Below are positions 11,338 to 22,956 of a stretch of 64,000 bases of DNA, in pieces. The position numbers were made by a program, and so were the translations under genes. The stretch is from the NCBI GenBank assembly GCA_050084515.1, contig CM114271.1, forward strand, positions 35,898,001-35,962,000, in the 5' to 3' direction. How positions within the stretch are numbered: position 1 is the stretch's first letter; every line of letters begins with the position of its first letter. The notes beneath the pieces were generated by a model. It made no database searches and was not told the origin of the DNA. It saw only the letters and a program-made list of their open reading frames with translations. Source of the DNA: Blasia pusilla (taxonomy: Eukaryota > Marchantiophyta > Marchantiopsida > Blasiales).

Positions 11338-13240
11338 TCGCTCGTTGTGAGTTGTATAGCGATACGCCAATCTTTTGAAGATCCTACAAGTACGGTGATA
11401 TGGAGAGGGCTTTGATTTAGAGTAGGATCCAAGACTTGATTGGAGCAGGACTAGTGGAGATGTTGCATGGAGATTATTTTTCTGCCATTGTTATGCCCGC
11501 CAAGAAGGATGTGCATGGCAACTGGACGGATAGGCGGATACGTGGAGCTTATGGACCTATCAATCGGTAGACAAAGTTTGATAGGTATGCCATGCCCAGC
11601 CCTGAGGAGATCTTTGATGTTATTGGGCATGCAAAGGTCTTCAATTTGTTAGATCTTCAAGCCGTATACCATCTACTGCCTATCAGATTGGAGGATAGGC
11701 AGAAGACAATATTTTGGGGTATCGATCCTCACGGGAAGGATTCCCTGCACCAATGGCGTTTCTTACCATTTGGGTTAAAGAACGCTCTGGCTGAGTTTCA
11801 GAGGATCGTGGATAGGATCTTGGCAGATCTAGATTTTTCTACGCGTTATATTGATGACATCTTAGTCTTTAGCGCCATGATTGAGGAGTATGAGCGACAT
11901 CTAGAGGAGGTGTTTTGATGATTGCAGTTATATGGGCTAAAGCTACGTCCACGCAAGTGCAAGTTCTTCTACGACCGGATTAAGTACTTGAGTCATACGA
12001 TATATCCACATGGCCTTGGTGTGCAACAAATAAAGATAGAGGCTATTTCACACATTCCACGCCCTACAGATGTGAGTCGAGTTCGTGCATTCATAGGATT
12101 GGTGAACTTCTATCGACAAAATGACAAGGGTTTTAGTTAGATTGCAAAGCCGCTAACCTTGCTGACCAAGATGGATCACAAGTGGCACTCAAGGGATGAG
12201 CGCAAGAGCTCAAGGACAAGTTGATGTCCGCGCCCATATTGAGGAGACAGATCAAGGGGCTTCCTTTCTAGTTGCATACAAATTGGAGCATGTTGGGGCT
12301 TGGAGTTGTGCTCACCCAACATGACGATGAGGGTAGAGAGTTTGTGGTGGCTTACGCTAGTTGCTTGAACAACGTTGTAGAGACAAAGTATAGCTTGTAT
12401 GAGGGTGAGTGTTTGGTTGCAATTTGGGTTGTTGCGCATTTCAGGTATTACTTATTCGGCAACCACTTTACCATCATTACTGATCATCAACCATTTAAGT
12501 GGTTGATGGAGTTCGACAAGCTTACAAGGAAGCTTGCAAGGTGGGCTGTATTGTTGCAAGAGTATGATTTCCAGGTGGTACATAGACCTAAGATGCTCAA
12601 CCAGGATGCAAATGGTTTGAGTCATAATGTACCCATGCTCGAGTCAACGAGATGTGACTTGAGCTCAGTGGCATAGAGAGAGTGATGAGGAATTAGTGCC
12701 AAGATGGCATGCGTGAGCCTATTAGGCTTGTTGGCTATGGAGAGCCAGAGTGTTGAGACTTCGATGGTGAGGTCTGAAGGAGAGTCTGGAATACCTACAT
12801 CTAGAGGCCGGTGAGGAGGCAAAAGATGACCAAGATATTCACGAGGATGGAGTAGTCTTAGAGTACCTATGTACTGGCAGCGTTGCGAGCACAATGGGTC
12901 CTAGAGAGCAGGATTGGATCCTACAGCAAGCCAAACGGTTTCGGAGGGAGTGGACATATGTGTTGTGAGTTTGGCAAGATAGTAGAGTACATGTAGTGCC
13001 TCATCCTTCATATAGAGCACGTTTGGTTTAGGCATGCCCATGAGGATTTTGGTCATTTTGGAGTGAAGTGGACGTACAACTTGCTCCAGATACAATATTG
13101 ATGGCGAGGCATGCAGACTGGTGTTCAATAGTTTGTTACCAGGTGCATGGTTTGTGATCGGGTCCGAGCATCGTTCAATGCTCTGACTCCACAGCCTTCC
13201 AATCGTGGGTTTAGGTTATAGATGGAGTTTGGATTTTGCA
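11338..13240 (+). pseudogene. Ty3/gypsy pol: RT, RNase H, start of integrase
   Basis: Ordered domains on the plus strand begin with RT from about 11340: IQDLIGAGLVE, FNLLDLQAVYHLLPI, WRFLPFGLKNALAEFQR, the catalytic YIDDILVFS at 11847-11873, and LRPRKCKFF. RNase H lies at 12272-12676 (VVAYAS, YEGECLVAIW, TDHQPFKWL). The start of integrase lies at about 13000-13190, with an HEDFGHFGVK-like His block and CMVCD (His2Cys2 zinc site). The first RNase H Asp is replaced: the site reads HTNWS instead of a T-D-A-S block. Stops occur near 11568, 11917, 12138 and through the integrase. The integrase core and both LTRs are missing. Confidence 0.85.
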
Positions 13241-13974
13241 CGCCCTTTACCTTAGATTGATCCTTTTTTTCAACCCTTTCAATCTTTGATCTTGTATGTT
13301 TTTTATGTTCAAGGGTAATTGGAAATATTAGTCTTTGTTTATTTGGGGGGGAGGAATTTCTATTTGGGACACTGAATACCCTTATTTTTTCGACTTATTC
13401 CCCTACTCCACAATTGGGAAGGACCATAACCACTTAATAAGTGGATAAACATCCTCACTCTGATAGATTTGGATTGGTGATCCTTCCATTTGGCCATAGA
13501 TGCTCTCCGATTTGATGCATTTTGTAGCATCGTTCCCTCTTGAGTCATGGGAGTAGTCAAGGTCTCATCTTGAAAATATCATGGATATATTTGAGACACG
13601 TTTTCCTTGCTCGAGGTTAGTCCATAAGACATTCTATTCAAAATGACCTACGCCATGCTCTATTACTTCCCCCAACTAGGATTGCACTGGTCTCTATATA
13701 AGGACAAGCTCTCTTGGTATTTAATGCTTCTCCTACCCAATTGGTATATTGGCTTTACTCATATTGGGAAAGCCGGACATAGGGAGGTTTTGGCATAACT
13801 CAAGAAATTTAGAGGAAGTTACTAGAAGTCTCCTTAGAGCAACTTTGTGGCTTGCATTAAAGGCAACTCTTCAATTGATTTTCCATTAGGCTATCTTGTA
13901 GGAAACATTGTAGGACATTGGGACTTTCTTGCAAATACTCATGAGTGGCCTATGCTCTTTGTCCTTTAGTTATC
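13241..13974. other. non-coding, nothing recognised
   Basis: No recognisable coding motif. A short G-run and poly-T tracts are present. It separates the truncated gypsy pol from a non-LTR fragment. Confidence 0.3.
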
Positions 13975-14286
13975 ACACCCCCAAAAATTGATACTATCCA
14001 TGCCCCTAGGAGCCTACATCCTTGCCCAATGGTTGACATTCCAACTTTCATGCATGACTTCCATCTTGACATGGATCCGTGTCTCTATGCACAGGCACTT
14101 GGACCTTTGCCATTGGCTTGTGGAGGTTTGCCAAATATGGTGTAAGAAAATCAATGGGATTTCTAATTTTCCAAAAGATCCTACTAGCGGCTTCTCCAAA
14201 TTGCTATTGTTTAATTGCCTCTCACCTAGGTCAAGGGATAATTCTAGTAGTAGAATCCAAAGTTTTCAGGTCGGGGCGAGTCTAGT
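13975..14286 (+). pseudogene. non-LTR retroelement fragment (third copy of the family)
   Basis: The plus strand reads VDIPTFMHDFH, DPCLYAQALG and ACGGLPN, then in a shifted frame FPKDPTSGFSKLL. The element at 38347-41310 has VDIPTFVRDFH, DPSLFARAPG, AAGGLSG and FPPEDSASSFSELL in the same order just before its RT. The fragment is about 300 bp, frameshifted near 14145, and in opposite orientation to the other two copies. It ends abruptly at a short hairpin (14288-14328). Confidence 0.6.
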
Positions 14287-14287
14287 C

Positions 14288-14328
14288 AAAAAATTTGAAT
14301 TGATGTTACACATCAATTCAAATTTTTT
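14288..14328. repeat. 19-bp perfect inverted repeat, 3-base loop
   Basis: AAAAAATTTGAATTGATGT (14288-14306) is followed by TAC and then its exact reverse complement (14310-14328). It is AT-rich and sits at the end of the non-LTR fragment. It is not followed by a U-run or an adjacent gene, so a terminator role is not suggested. Confidence 0.85.
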
Positions 14329-15299
14329 CTTGCCGAAACATAAAGATAGATGTGTTATATTATATAGTAGAGAAGTAACAGATTGGGACGCCATGGCCCA
14401 ATTTTGTTCGAAGAAAACTGACCCGGCCCGAAACGCAGTCCCGTCGGTCGAAGAGCGTGTTCGCCGGGTAATCTGGACCAGTTTAGGAATAGCATCGTAC
14501 AGAAATGGATTGTCCGATATCAGCGCACTCCGGAGTGTCGGTTGTAGAGTCGACTTTTGGGCGTGGCGAAGACTATGCGACCTTAAAGTATGAAGGAAAG
14601 GAAGGCACTGACCACAGTTTGAAGAGTCTCACCCACTAGTGAGTCGCGCCCCGTTGGTTAGCGTGCCAATGGTTGTATTCCCACTAGGAAACTGAAAAGA
14701 AAAAAATGAAAATAGACTATGAGGGTTGATTGGTTGAAGGAAAGGAACTAATTCATTCATATGAGGACGGGACTTCGACCAGAAACCGTTCACACGAACC
14801 AATCGAACGAAGGAGAACACAAAGTAAATTGATGGAAGCTCGGACCCATATCATTCACACGGTAGGAAAAGTGTTAATCTCAAAAATCGACGGTGTACAC
14901 TGGATAGTTTTCCCGACCGAGGGAAACGAACGAAAAGTCCGTTCGGAGAAGTGTGCTCTGCCAACAATATTGTTCCAGCAGTTGATCACGCTGTGGGTCC
15001 CGAAATGTTTGATTCGGCTATTTTTCCAGTCCATCCACTGGTCCGTCTCCACATCATGTACATGAATAAATAAAAGAGTTAGATTTTGTCACTTGCGACG
15101 ATAGATCTCTAGAGATTCATGTCTTGCCGATCCCGTTCTGTCATGAATCTCTAGCACATTGTGTGGGGCCTCTAACTCGAGTGTGCTCGTGATCAGGTTC
15201 GAATAGGACGAATGAGTGGAATTGTGTGTGTAGGGTAGAAAAAGAACGCAATACAACGAAACTCAGAAATGGACGCAACGCTTCAAGTAGCTTCCAGCG
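14329..15299. other. GC-richer stretch without a recognised gene
   Basis: Several frames are open on both strands (for example 14730-15065 +, 111 residues), but none shows a family motif and none clearly extends through splice sites. A 13-bp inverted repeat with a 20-base loop lies at 15109-15154 (CTAGAGATTCATG and its complement). Confidence 0.3.
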
Positions 15300-17280
15300 C
15301 ATCACAACTGAGGTGTGCTGGGTGTAGGCCTTGAGTGTGGTGATCGAGCTTGTGACCCAAATCTTCCATGGATTTTCAAACCTATTGCATGTTACAGTTG
15401 GCGCAGTTGATCACTCGCGGTCTGGAGGTTGGATTTGCCTGAAAAGGAACAGGCAAGTGAATCAGCCACTGGCATGGACAGAGATGGCGACGGGCCGGTG
15501 TGCTCGAGGCGACGGAAGAATCGGCAGGTGATGCGAGAGCGAGCCAGGGTAAGATGAGAAAGCAATGTCAGATAGGAGCTTGGACACAGTTGCAATGCGC
15601 TGCGAGCTTTTGTCGAATTCGAACGTGGGAGATCCTGGCCATGAGAGCGGAATTGAAGAAGCAGTGCCTTCAGTTTTTCGTAAGAAAACACCGCTGGCAA
15701 TGTATGGTGCTGTTAGTTTGGATTTCGTTCTGGAATTCCCGGAGCCCGAGATAGCATACAAGCCCAAACCCAGCAGATCATCATCAGCGCTGTCTCCAAC
15801 GATTGTGCCTGTACCCCGACCTGACCTCGAGGGGAATAGGGAACATTGCGAACTGGAGGGAAGAGTGGAGAAGAATCCATGGAAACGTGGCGTTGAAAAA
15901 TGTGGATGAAGCGGCGGGCATTCGGATTGTATGCCAAACCGTTGCTGGTCAGAAAAGGTGATCTGTAGGCGGTGTGCATTGGCTACACCACTCGCGGTAA
16001 CTGCGAAATCGTCCTCTGCAGTTGCTTGGCCGACGAAGGAGGTTGCAATGGTCGATCAAGACATTTCGTTTTCAGGTTCCTCCTTGAACCGATCATTCGA
16101 AGCTTTAAACTACGCGCTTTTCAAGTCAATCTGGATTCACACAATCTGAGTCGACAACACGATGATGAATCCAGATCCAGATCTTTCTGTTTTAGGTCCC
16201 TACTTGGACTGATTAGTGGAAGCTTTGAACTACCGCTCCAGTCCTCCCGGCTAAATCGTAGGTACTTTTTAGAAGTCGACGCACACGTCTGTGACCCCAA
16301 GCATTTCGAGTAAAGATAGTAGGTTTCCTGCTTCACAGTAGATGGATCGCCCCCCAATAAAATCTCACGCGTATGCTCCGTCTTTCGAGAAACTTAAAGA
16401 ATTTTGCGAGTTGAAGTGATTGTTGACTGGGTTTACAGATCCGTTCATCTCAATCTCGGGCCTTTTACATCTATGGAACCGAACCGAACGATGCATATCA
16501 GTATATCATGATTTGTGAGTGCATAAATACAAATACACTAGAGATTCGAATTCGACCTTTCGCAGAGTTTACTTACGTGATAAGATGAGATAAGATGAGT
16601 ATAACATGAGACGCCGCTGTAGAGGACTAGCGTGTGGCCAAGTGAGAATGTCACAAATTCTGGAGAAGAGGCATTCAAATTTCTTTTCATCCTCACGCGT
16701 ATTTTGGCCGCAATAAGGCGTTGAACGAAAGTAACGTTCACATCAAATCAAATCAAAAGAGAAGGGCGTGCAACGGCTCTAGCTAGAGAGTACATCATCA
16801 TCATCCACCGGGGTAAAGGTACATAGTTATTGACAGTTTTGCGAAATTGCAAAATAATGGGACAATATGGGAAAACAATGGGACAAGAAGCTGCGGGTTC
16901 AATATGATTTTTCCAAGCATTGTGGACAAATGGGGATGGGAGTATTCAAAGAATGGAAAACAAGGACGCAAGTTCCCCTTAGTAGGAACATTGTACACAG
17001 CTTTGCGAAGCAAGCTGCTAGCTTTCAAATGCACATACACGTAATTGAAATAATACCCCTCCATTTGGAAGTGTTGGAGGGTCAGTCACATAACATTTCA
17101 ACATTATCACTACATATTCTCGAGGAGTGAATCTCGAGAACTTAAGCTCCACATGAAGTATAAGCTCAGGCAATCCCTTGTATAATGATACAAGTTCATC
17201 TGCTAGCAGAGCAAATTTAGCATATCACCACCCACCAGATTTGATTCAAAACATTTATAGACAATTCATTAACTTTTCGC
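15300..17280. other. GC-richer stretch, unassigned open frames and a direct repeat
   Basis: Base composition resembles the neighbouring START-protein gene rather than the AT-rich debris. Overlapping frames occur at 15565-15909 (+, 114 residues) and 15462-15767 (-, 101 residues, Ser/Pro/Arg-rich and loosely transit-peptide-like). I recognise neither. A diverged direct repeat links about 16058-16112 with about 16184-16236: both copies contain a GTTTT(C/A)AGGT(T/C)CC(T/C) stretch and then GAAGCTTT(A/G)AACTAC. From 16400 to 17280 nothing is seen except the expected 3' flank of the next gene. Confidence 0.35.
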
Positions 17281-17345
17281 CTATTTACACTGACACAATG
17301 TTTCTAAAGGAGTCGTCACAGTTAATTCCCGCATCCGACTGTTTT

Positions 17346-19455
17346 TCAGGCTGAAGCAGAAGCAGCGGCAGCAACTGTCTTTGCCACCTCCGATGCCTCC
17401 TTCGCTACATCGGTGAGCAGATTCTTGACTTGGTTGGACATGATTCGAGAGGCATAGGATCCTGCACCAGGCCCTCCAATAGCACATTCCCATCCAAAGT
17501 ACTACCATGAGTGGTATCAAACCAGAACCTCTGAAAACATGCAAGGTGGGACATGAACCATAATCTAGCAGTACCCTTCAGAAAGCACCATCCATAGAAA
17601 AAAGATGCAAAGCTACCACTTATAGTGAGAACAACATAAGAGGCTCAGCTTCCTCACCCAAAGGGCCTGGCGGGATGAAAGAGGGCAGCACTTCCTGCTG
17701 GACCACAAGCTTAGAAGTTGTGGGCTCGCCCTCTACTGGAAGAGGCTCCACAGTCCAAGAGCCGTGGAAGACTTGGAGAAATCCTGGCTTGTCTCTGTTG
17801 CCCACAAACAGAGGAAATATTACTGGACATTTGAGAGAGGGGATCCTAATGTCTTGTCCTGTGACAATCAGTTTGAGATGCAAGCGTTGACGGGTCTGCT
17901 TAACTTAGTTTAATGCAACAGACACAGCTGAATAGTGCACAAAAAGCTCACGGGCGAAAGGAGCAGCTGATACAAGAAAACTACTGACATGACAAAATGG
18001 AGAACGTCTGGGAGAATCTTACAAATTGTAAGACATGGAACGAGTCTCGGGATTGGGCTTCATTCTCACTCGCACATTATAATTTCCAGACCACATGAGA
18101 AAGTTCCAGTGCACGTGTTGTGTCACCACTTTCTCATCTCCCCTATCCTCCACTTCAACTCTGTCAACTGACCTAAAAACTCGTGCATTGCTGTCATAAT
18201 CTGTGATAATGCTATATAGAGAGTCTGGATCGGCTTCCGTAACCACAGACCCTTCCACCTGAAAATTCTTGCTCTGGACGTCCAGGGAACAGAACCTTGA
18301 ATGAGGTCAGACGTATTGGGTGAAAGTTCGAATGAGCATCTTATTACCAGGTAAGCAAGATCCTGATTCAAATACATTCTGCAAGGTGCTGGATTTTTCA
18401 CTTGCCCGTTCTACCAAGCCAGAATAGCACCGATTATTACAAGACACAGACACTTATAGGGTATTTGGATGTGGTCTTCAGCAAACTCTGAGTCGCAGTC
18501 TTTATGGATTAATTGCTGCAACGTGTAATCCAATTAAAGCATCACGGACAAGCTTTGTCATCACAAGTCAAGAAAGACATGAATATACCCTACCTTACTT
18601 CCAGAAAGCAACCCAGGAATGAACTTACCCCTTTCTGCACGTTTACTTTGGGTTGAGGTTTAAATAATGAAGCCATATTGTTCTTCTGGTCCCTGCAAAA
18701 TTTGCACACCTTCCGATTACTCGATCCATGATAGCGAAGTCAGTCGCACGAATATATTCTTGGCTGAATTCATTCCTTACCACCGAGACTCAAGATTGTG
18801 GCCCTAATACTAAAATGACTTTCTCAAATCATTCTGGTTGCATCACTCCTCTTTCTCCTACAACTTGGCAGAACTCTTATCGAAACCCGCTCTCCACAAC
18901 CACTTTGTAGTCAACACAGAATCAGGACCCTGTCGGATTACATCCTGTGAAGCAATTATCATTTGAATCCCCTGCACATATCCTGACTTCTTATGCTGTA
19001 CCTCCCAGCTACCAAACACGCCAAACAAACCATCTATCAATTCACTCGAGAGACAATTTCTGCAGCACTGCGGTGTAACTCGAGATGGCTACCGCGAAGA
19101 ATTCACTACCAAACGCCTTCAGGATAAAAAGAGGCAGATGAGCAGCAAATTGTAAATGACATGAAAGGAACCGAAATCGCAAGGGCTCCAATAAAACTCA
19201 CCCCTTCTCAAAACCTCTGGCAAGGCCCCTTCCAGAAGCACCATCCGCAGCCAAGGATGACGGTGCAGGGCCCCCTCCCCGCCTGCGTGTCTTCCACTGG
19301 TCCTTACCACCAACAGGCCATGACGAATTCCCGCCCCTATTCCACGAGGATCCGGTCCTTCTGTTGCTGGAAAACGCCGGTCTCTGCGGCTGCTGCTCCT
19401 GTCTGTCTTCGTTGCTGCAATTCTGCTGGTGGCTACTCTCCTCTTGCTCCCCCAT
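17346..19455 (-). CDS. START/polyketide-cyclase-like lipid-binding protein
   Basis: I joined six minus-strand exons: 19455-19202, 18692-18629, 18410-18348, 18258-18023, 17794-17658 and 17461-17346 (TGA). All five introns are GT-AG and the phases agree, giving 289 residues. Residues 1-85 are Gln/Ser/Gly/Arg-rich and probably disordered. From Val128 comes a START/Bet v1-like domain: EGSVVTEADPDSLYSIITDYD is the first strand-helix block of COQ10/SRPBCC proteins, followed by RVEVEDRGDEKVVTQ, VRVRMKPNPETRSM, VFHGSWTVEPLP and SKLVVQQEVLPS. A C-terminal helix reads VKNLLTDVAKEASEVAKT. Plant relatives bind hydrophobic ligands, often in plastids. No clear transit peptide or membrane helix is visible here. 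The start is the first in-frame ATG after the stop at 19600-19602; a further 5' exon is possible. Ligand and function are unknown. Confidence 0.75.
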
Positions 19456-19621
19456 TCCTCTCAATTCCTCACCCCAGTCGAAAACAACCCCAAAATGCAA
19501 TAAGCTACTGGCTTCACGACCTTCACTCCGTCCGCCCGCAACCGATCGACAGACGAACCGGAGCTCCCCGCTCCCGCTACCTCTCCGTGTGTGTGTTCTT
19601 CATTTTCCACCGTCAATTCGA

Positions 19622-19945
19622 CGTTCAACGCCTGCAGGATAACAATGCGTAAACTGCGGTGCAGCTAGAATTTCTACCGGGCTTCTCAAATTTGGCATAG
19701 ATTCGCTGCTGCGATACTGTGTCTGTCTGTTCCGCTCCGTAGCCCTCCTCTGTCTCTCACCGTAGAAGCATACTATCCTCATGGTTCAAACGGAAACTCA
19801 GTGTTCAACATACGCAACATAACAAAACGCAAAGGCTGGTGCGTGTAAAATCTCGACCCGCATTCTAAAATTACGATGCACTCGCTGGAGCGATGGATGC
19901 TGTCCGTCTGTTCCGCTCTTCTGTATCCCGGAATCTTCTCCTCTA
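19622..19945. repeat. diverged tandem duplication upstream of the START-like gene
   Basis: 19622-19770 and 19801-19945 align with an offset of about 179 bp. They share GTTCAAC, ATAACAA, GTGC...TAAAAT/TAGAAT, TTCGCTG/CTCGCTG, GCGAT and GTCTGTTCCGCTC. Minus-strand translations of the two units also resemble each other (VEILAAPQF and VEILHAPAF). The copy pair sits just upstream of the minus-strand gene's first exon, so it may cover the promoter or 5' leader. Confidence 0.6.
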
Positions 19946-21535
19946 TTCGAAGAGTAGCAGCTTGCGGAGAGCCTCTTCTCGTACGTCCCCAAGAGCCGGA
20001 TCCTGATCACCGCCATGTGGCTACCAGCGATTCTCCCGTCCACAGTATTGGACCGGATACCGCCGGTGGAAACTGATTGATTCAGGTAGAGTCAGGTCTA
20101 GGGTCCAACGACAGAGTACGGCTCGGGAAGTTCTCCCTGCCTGACATTAAAACCTACGTCCAAGTTTTTTCGAAGTAGTAGGAGTGACTATCGTGTATCC
20201 CATCCGGAGGATCGAACTGCTGCTCGTGCCCACGTCGTGTACGCGTCTCCCAAGGCTTTCCAAAACGGGATGAAACCTCCGGGCCATGATTAGCTCTTCC
20301 ACCGGGTACTCAAAATTTTCGATCGCTGCCCTTCCTCCGGGCACGGTGGACGGGTTTCCTGATTGTAATTCACTTTGCCACATTAATTTGGAAGAGCCTC
20401 TACATACAAGTACGGTTTTAGTTCCCTTTCACGGAGTTTATCCACCTGAACTTCATGAAGGATCTCTCTTCTCTTGCATGTGTGAATAGAGGGATGACAT
20501 GAAGCTAGGGTGAAAAAAATGAACGGAAATCTAATGTCTCCACCCCCTTCATTCATTGATTATAATTAATTCTTGTGTTACCATGTGTCACCACCAAGAA
20601 AGTTCCCATAGGACAGATGTTGATAGGAGGAAGAGGAATTCTAACCCCATCCTCTGTCAATAGTATAGATTTTCTTCCCCTCTCAAAGTAGTCCGACGTG
20701 GGACACTCTAGCATTTGGTGAGCATTTCTCTATGGATACACCCATAGTGGATTGTCTTAAAGGTGATCGTTGAGATTGCTTTCAATTCAATGTCTTGTGA
20801 GTTACTTCAGCGAGGATGTTGGAGGTCCCATGTCACATATTAGGCGCCCGACAAGTAGAGTTTTACCGTGTCATGGTGTAAAGAGTCATAGGGTTGTTTG
20901 GGCAAAACTTTGTCCGAGGTGGTCTAATGAGGTTGGCTACATTTTCATTGCGTCGAGATCATTATTTGTCACAAACCCTCTCTTTTGCAATTTTGCATGG
21001 ATTACCATTTTGACTATTTTTGGGGGAAGAGCTATTATGGCTCTTCCTAAAGATCTAAAAGATGGGGAGATGGCTTTCAATTTCCAATTTTCTTATGTTG
21101 AGCCTATGAAGCATTCATCCTTTTAGGGTTTTGTAGGAGTTTGAAGGTTAAAGTCCACATTCCCTCATGGTAGAAGATGGATGTGTCTTCATGACTATGT
21201 GTAGATTTGAGAATGGACTTTTCCATGTGAGCCATTTTTACTTTGATTTTACTTGGCAAAGATAGATAGAGATAACCATTGCGTGCAAGTGGAGAAATCG
21301 AGTTGCCTCGTTGGAGATCCCCTTGGAAGCATGTTGATAGGATTTTGAGGTTTTTTTTTTTCCATTCCAAAGGCCATGTGCGGAATAGTGGCAGCAACAA
21401 TATCATAGAAAAAAAATAGTATTGCATAGAAAGACATGGACGACACAAGGCATATCGACATGCAAAGTTTCTGAGGTGCGGTAGGCACCATCGAGTTACA
21501 TGATTTCATGCAATGGAAGACCTCTCTCTAGTTAT
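19946..21535. other. non-coding, nothing recognised
   Basis: A minus-strand frame at 20147-20383 (78 residues) has an ordinary amino-acid mix but no known motif. From 20480 onward the DNA becomes AT-richer with poly-T tracts. No gene is supported. Confidence 0.3.
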
Positions 21536-22109
21536 CCAGCAAGATAATATCTAGTGATACCATGGCACGCCCTATATCGGGTCTAGCATGCATCTCCGCC
21601 ATCCTAGCAACCACAACCTGCCATGACTCTTAGGTGGATGACCTGAGCAAACTCTCCAAGGGTAGGTCCGCCACCTCCTCTGCAATCACCTCTGATTGTG
21701 ACGCATGAACACCAACTCCACGCTCACATAGTGTAGTGGCCAACTAGAAAACCTCGGCGGGCGTACCTCCCAACATCGTAACATCCGAAGCAGAAAACAA
21801 TGGGATGTGGTACATAGCAATGGCCGCCCCCAACAACATACTCAACACAGGCTCGACCTGAGCACCTACAATAGGAGTCTTTGCGTTTGCTTCTCCCATG
21901 GCCCTCCATGCCTACACTCCCTCATCAAGACCCATCGATGGGGTCCTCATCGCCGCGGACAAAGTAGAAGACTGAGGAATCTCGGTCTATTTCTTGGCCT
22001 TGCCTCTCTGCAAATCCAACTCTGTAGCTACTCCACGTATAACAACATTGGCTCCCTCCATCTGTGCAGCCCTGCACATCCAACCAGATCCTCCATGTCT
22101 CTAGCTGCT

Positions 22110-22297
22110 CCATAAGATGTCGATGCCACTAATCCGGCATCAATTAAACTCAATGCCATAGCGGCAATCTTCTACTCCAACTGGTGTATCTAAGTAGCAG
22201 ATTGCCGCTATGGCATTGAGTTTAATTGATGCCGGATTAGTGGCATTGCCATCTTATGGCAATTTGCTACTCCAACTGGTGTATGTGAGTAGCCATC
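22110..22297. repeat. 61-bp fold-back with duplicated loop
   Basis: The arm at 22110-22170 is inverted at 22200-22260 with three or four mismatches near its outer end and perfect identity across the inner 45 bp. The roughly 29-base loop contains CTACTCCAACTGGTGTAT, and the same motif recurs directly after the right arm (about 22267-22284) with a few changes downstream. The order arm, loop, inverted arm, loop copy is the same as at 5628-5962. It lies in decayed gag-like sequence with no open frame through it. Confidence 0.9.
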
Positions 22298-22904
22298 CCC
22301 GCCTCACGCCCGGAGTCTTCCTCGATGCGCCTAGGTGGTGGACCTCTACCTCCTCCACGGGAAACTCCACCACCCCCACAGGAAAATCCAAATCCTTGTC
22401 CCCCAACGGGACCCCCTAGTGCACAATCTCTAAGCCCACCTAGACTGGAAATTCGCTATGGTGCCCTCTATGGCCCTCGGTCCAGACGTAACTCAAGGTG
22501 TAGGCTTAAACACCTCTCGCGTGTATGACCAAACCTCTAAAAATGGTCACACTAGTAAACTCCTGGTGCAGACCCATCTCCTCCTCCTCCATGTTGAAGT
22601 ACACGTCCACTACCGTGACGAGTGTAGTCGCGTTGGTGATGGGCTCCATCACATGCCCAACAAACAATCCCTAACCGTTGTTGCTGAGCCGTATATGATG
22701 GCACGGGTCTCTATGGCATAGACTCTCGGTATCCTCCTTGAGCTTGTGGTGCCACACTTCTCTCCCAAGATCCACGTTAACATTGCTGCACTAGTGGTGT
22801 AGGCAATCGTGATTGCTCTCGCACGAAAACCCATGGCTGCTACGCTCTCTTCAGTCATGTTGCACTCAATACACTCCGTAGTCTCAAAAATATCTCTTAT
22901 TGTA

Positions 22905-22956
22905 GGTGAGGGATGGGGTACTTTTTATGCGCATAAAAAGTACCCCATCCCTCACC
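22905..22956. repeat. 52-bp perfect palindrome
   Basis: 22905-22930 and 22931-22956 are exact reverse complements, 26 bp each, with no spacer. The centre is ATGCGCAT. The flanks diverge immediately on both sides. A spacerless palindrome of this length should be unstable and rapidly trimmed, so it is probably young. Confidence 0.95.

Noticed and set aside
13988-14593. Longest plus-strand frame in the region (201 codons) as a gene
   Set aside because: Its first part is a frameshifted non-LTR fragment and the rest crosses the hairpin into unrelated DNA, so it is a chance composite.
15462-15767. Minus-strand Ser/Pro-rich frame as a plastid transit-peptide exon
   Set aside because: Composition is suggestive, but no following exon or donor site could be tied to a recognisable mature protein.
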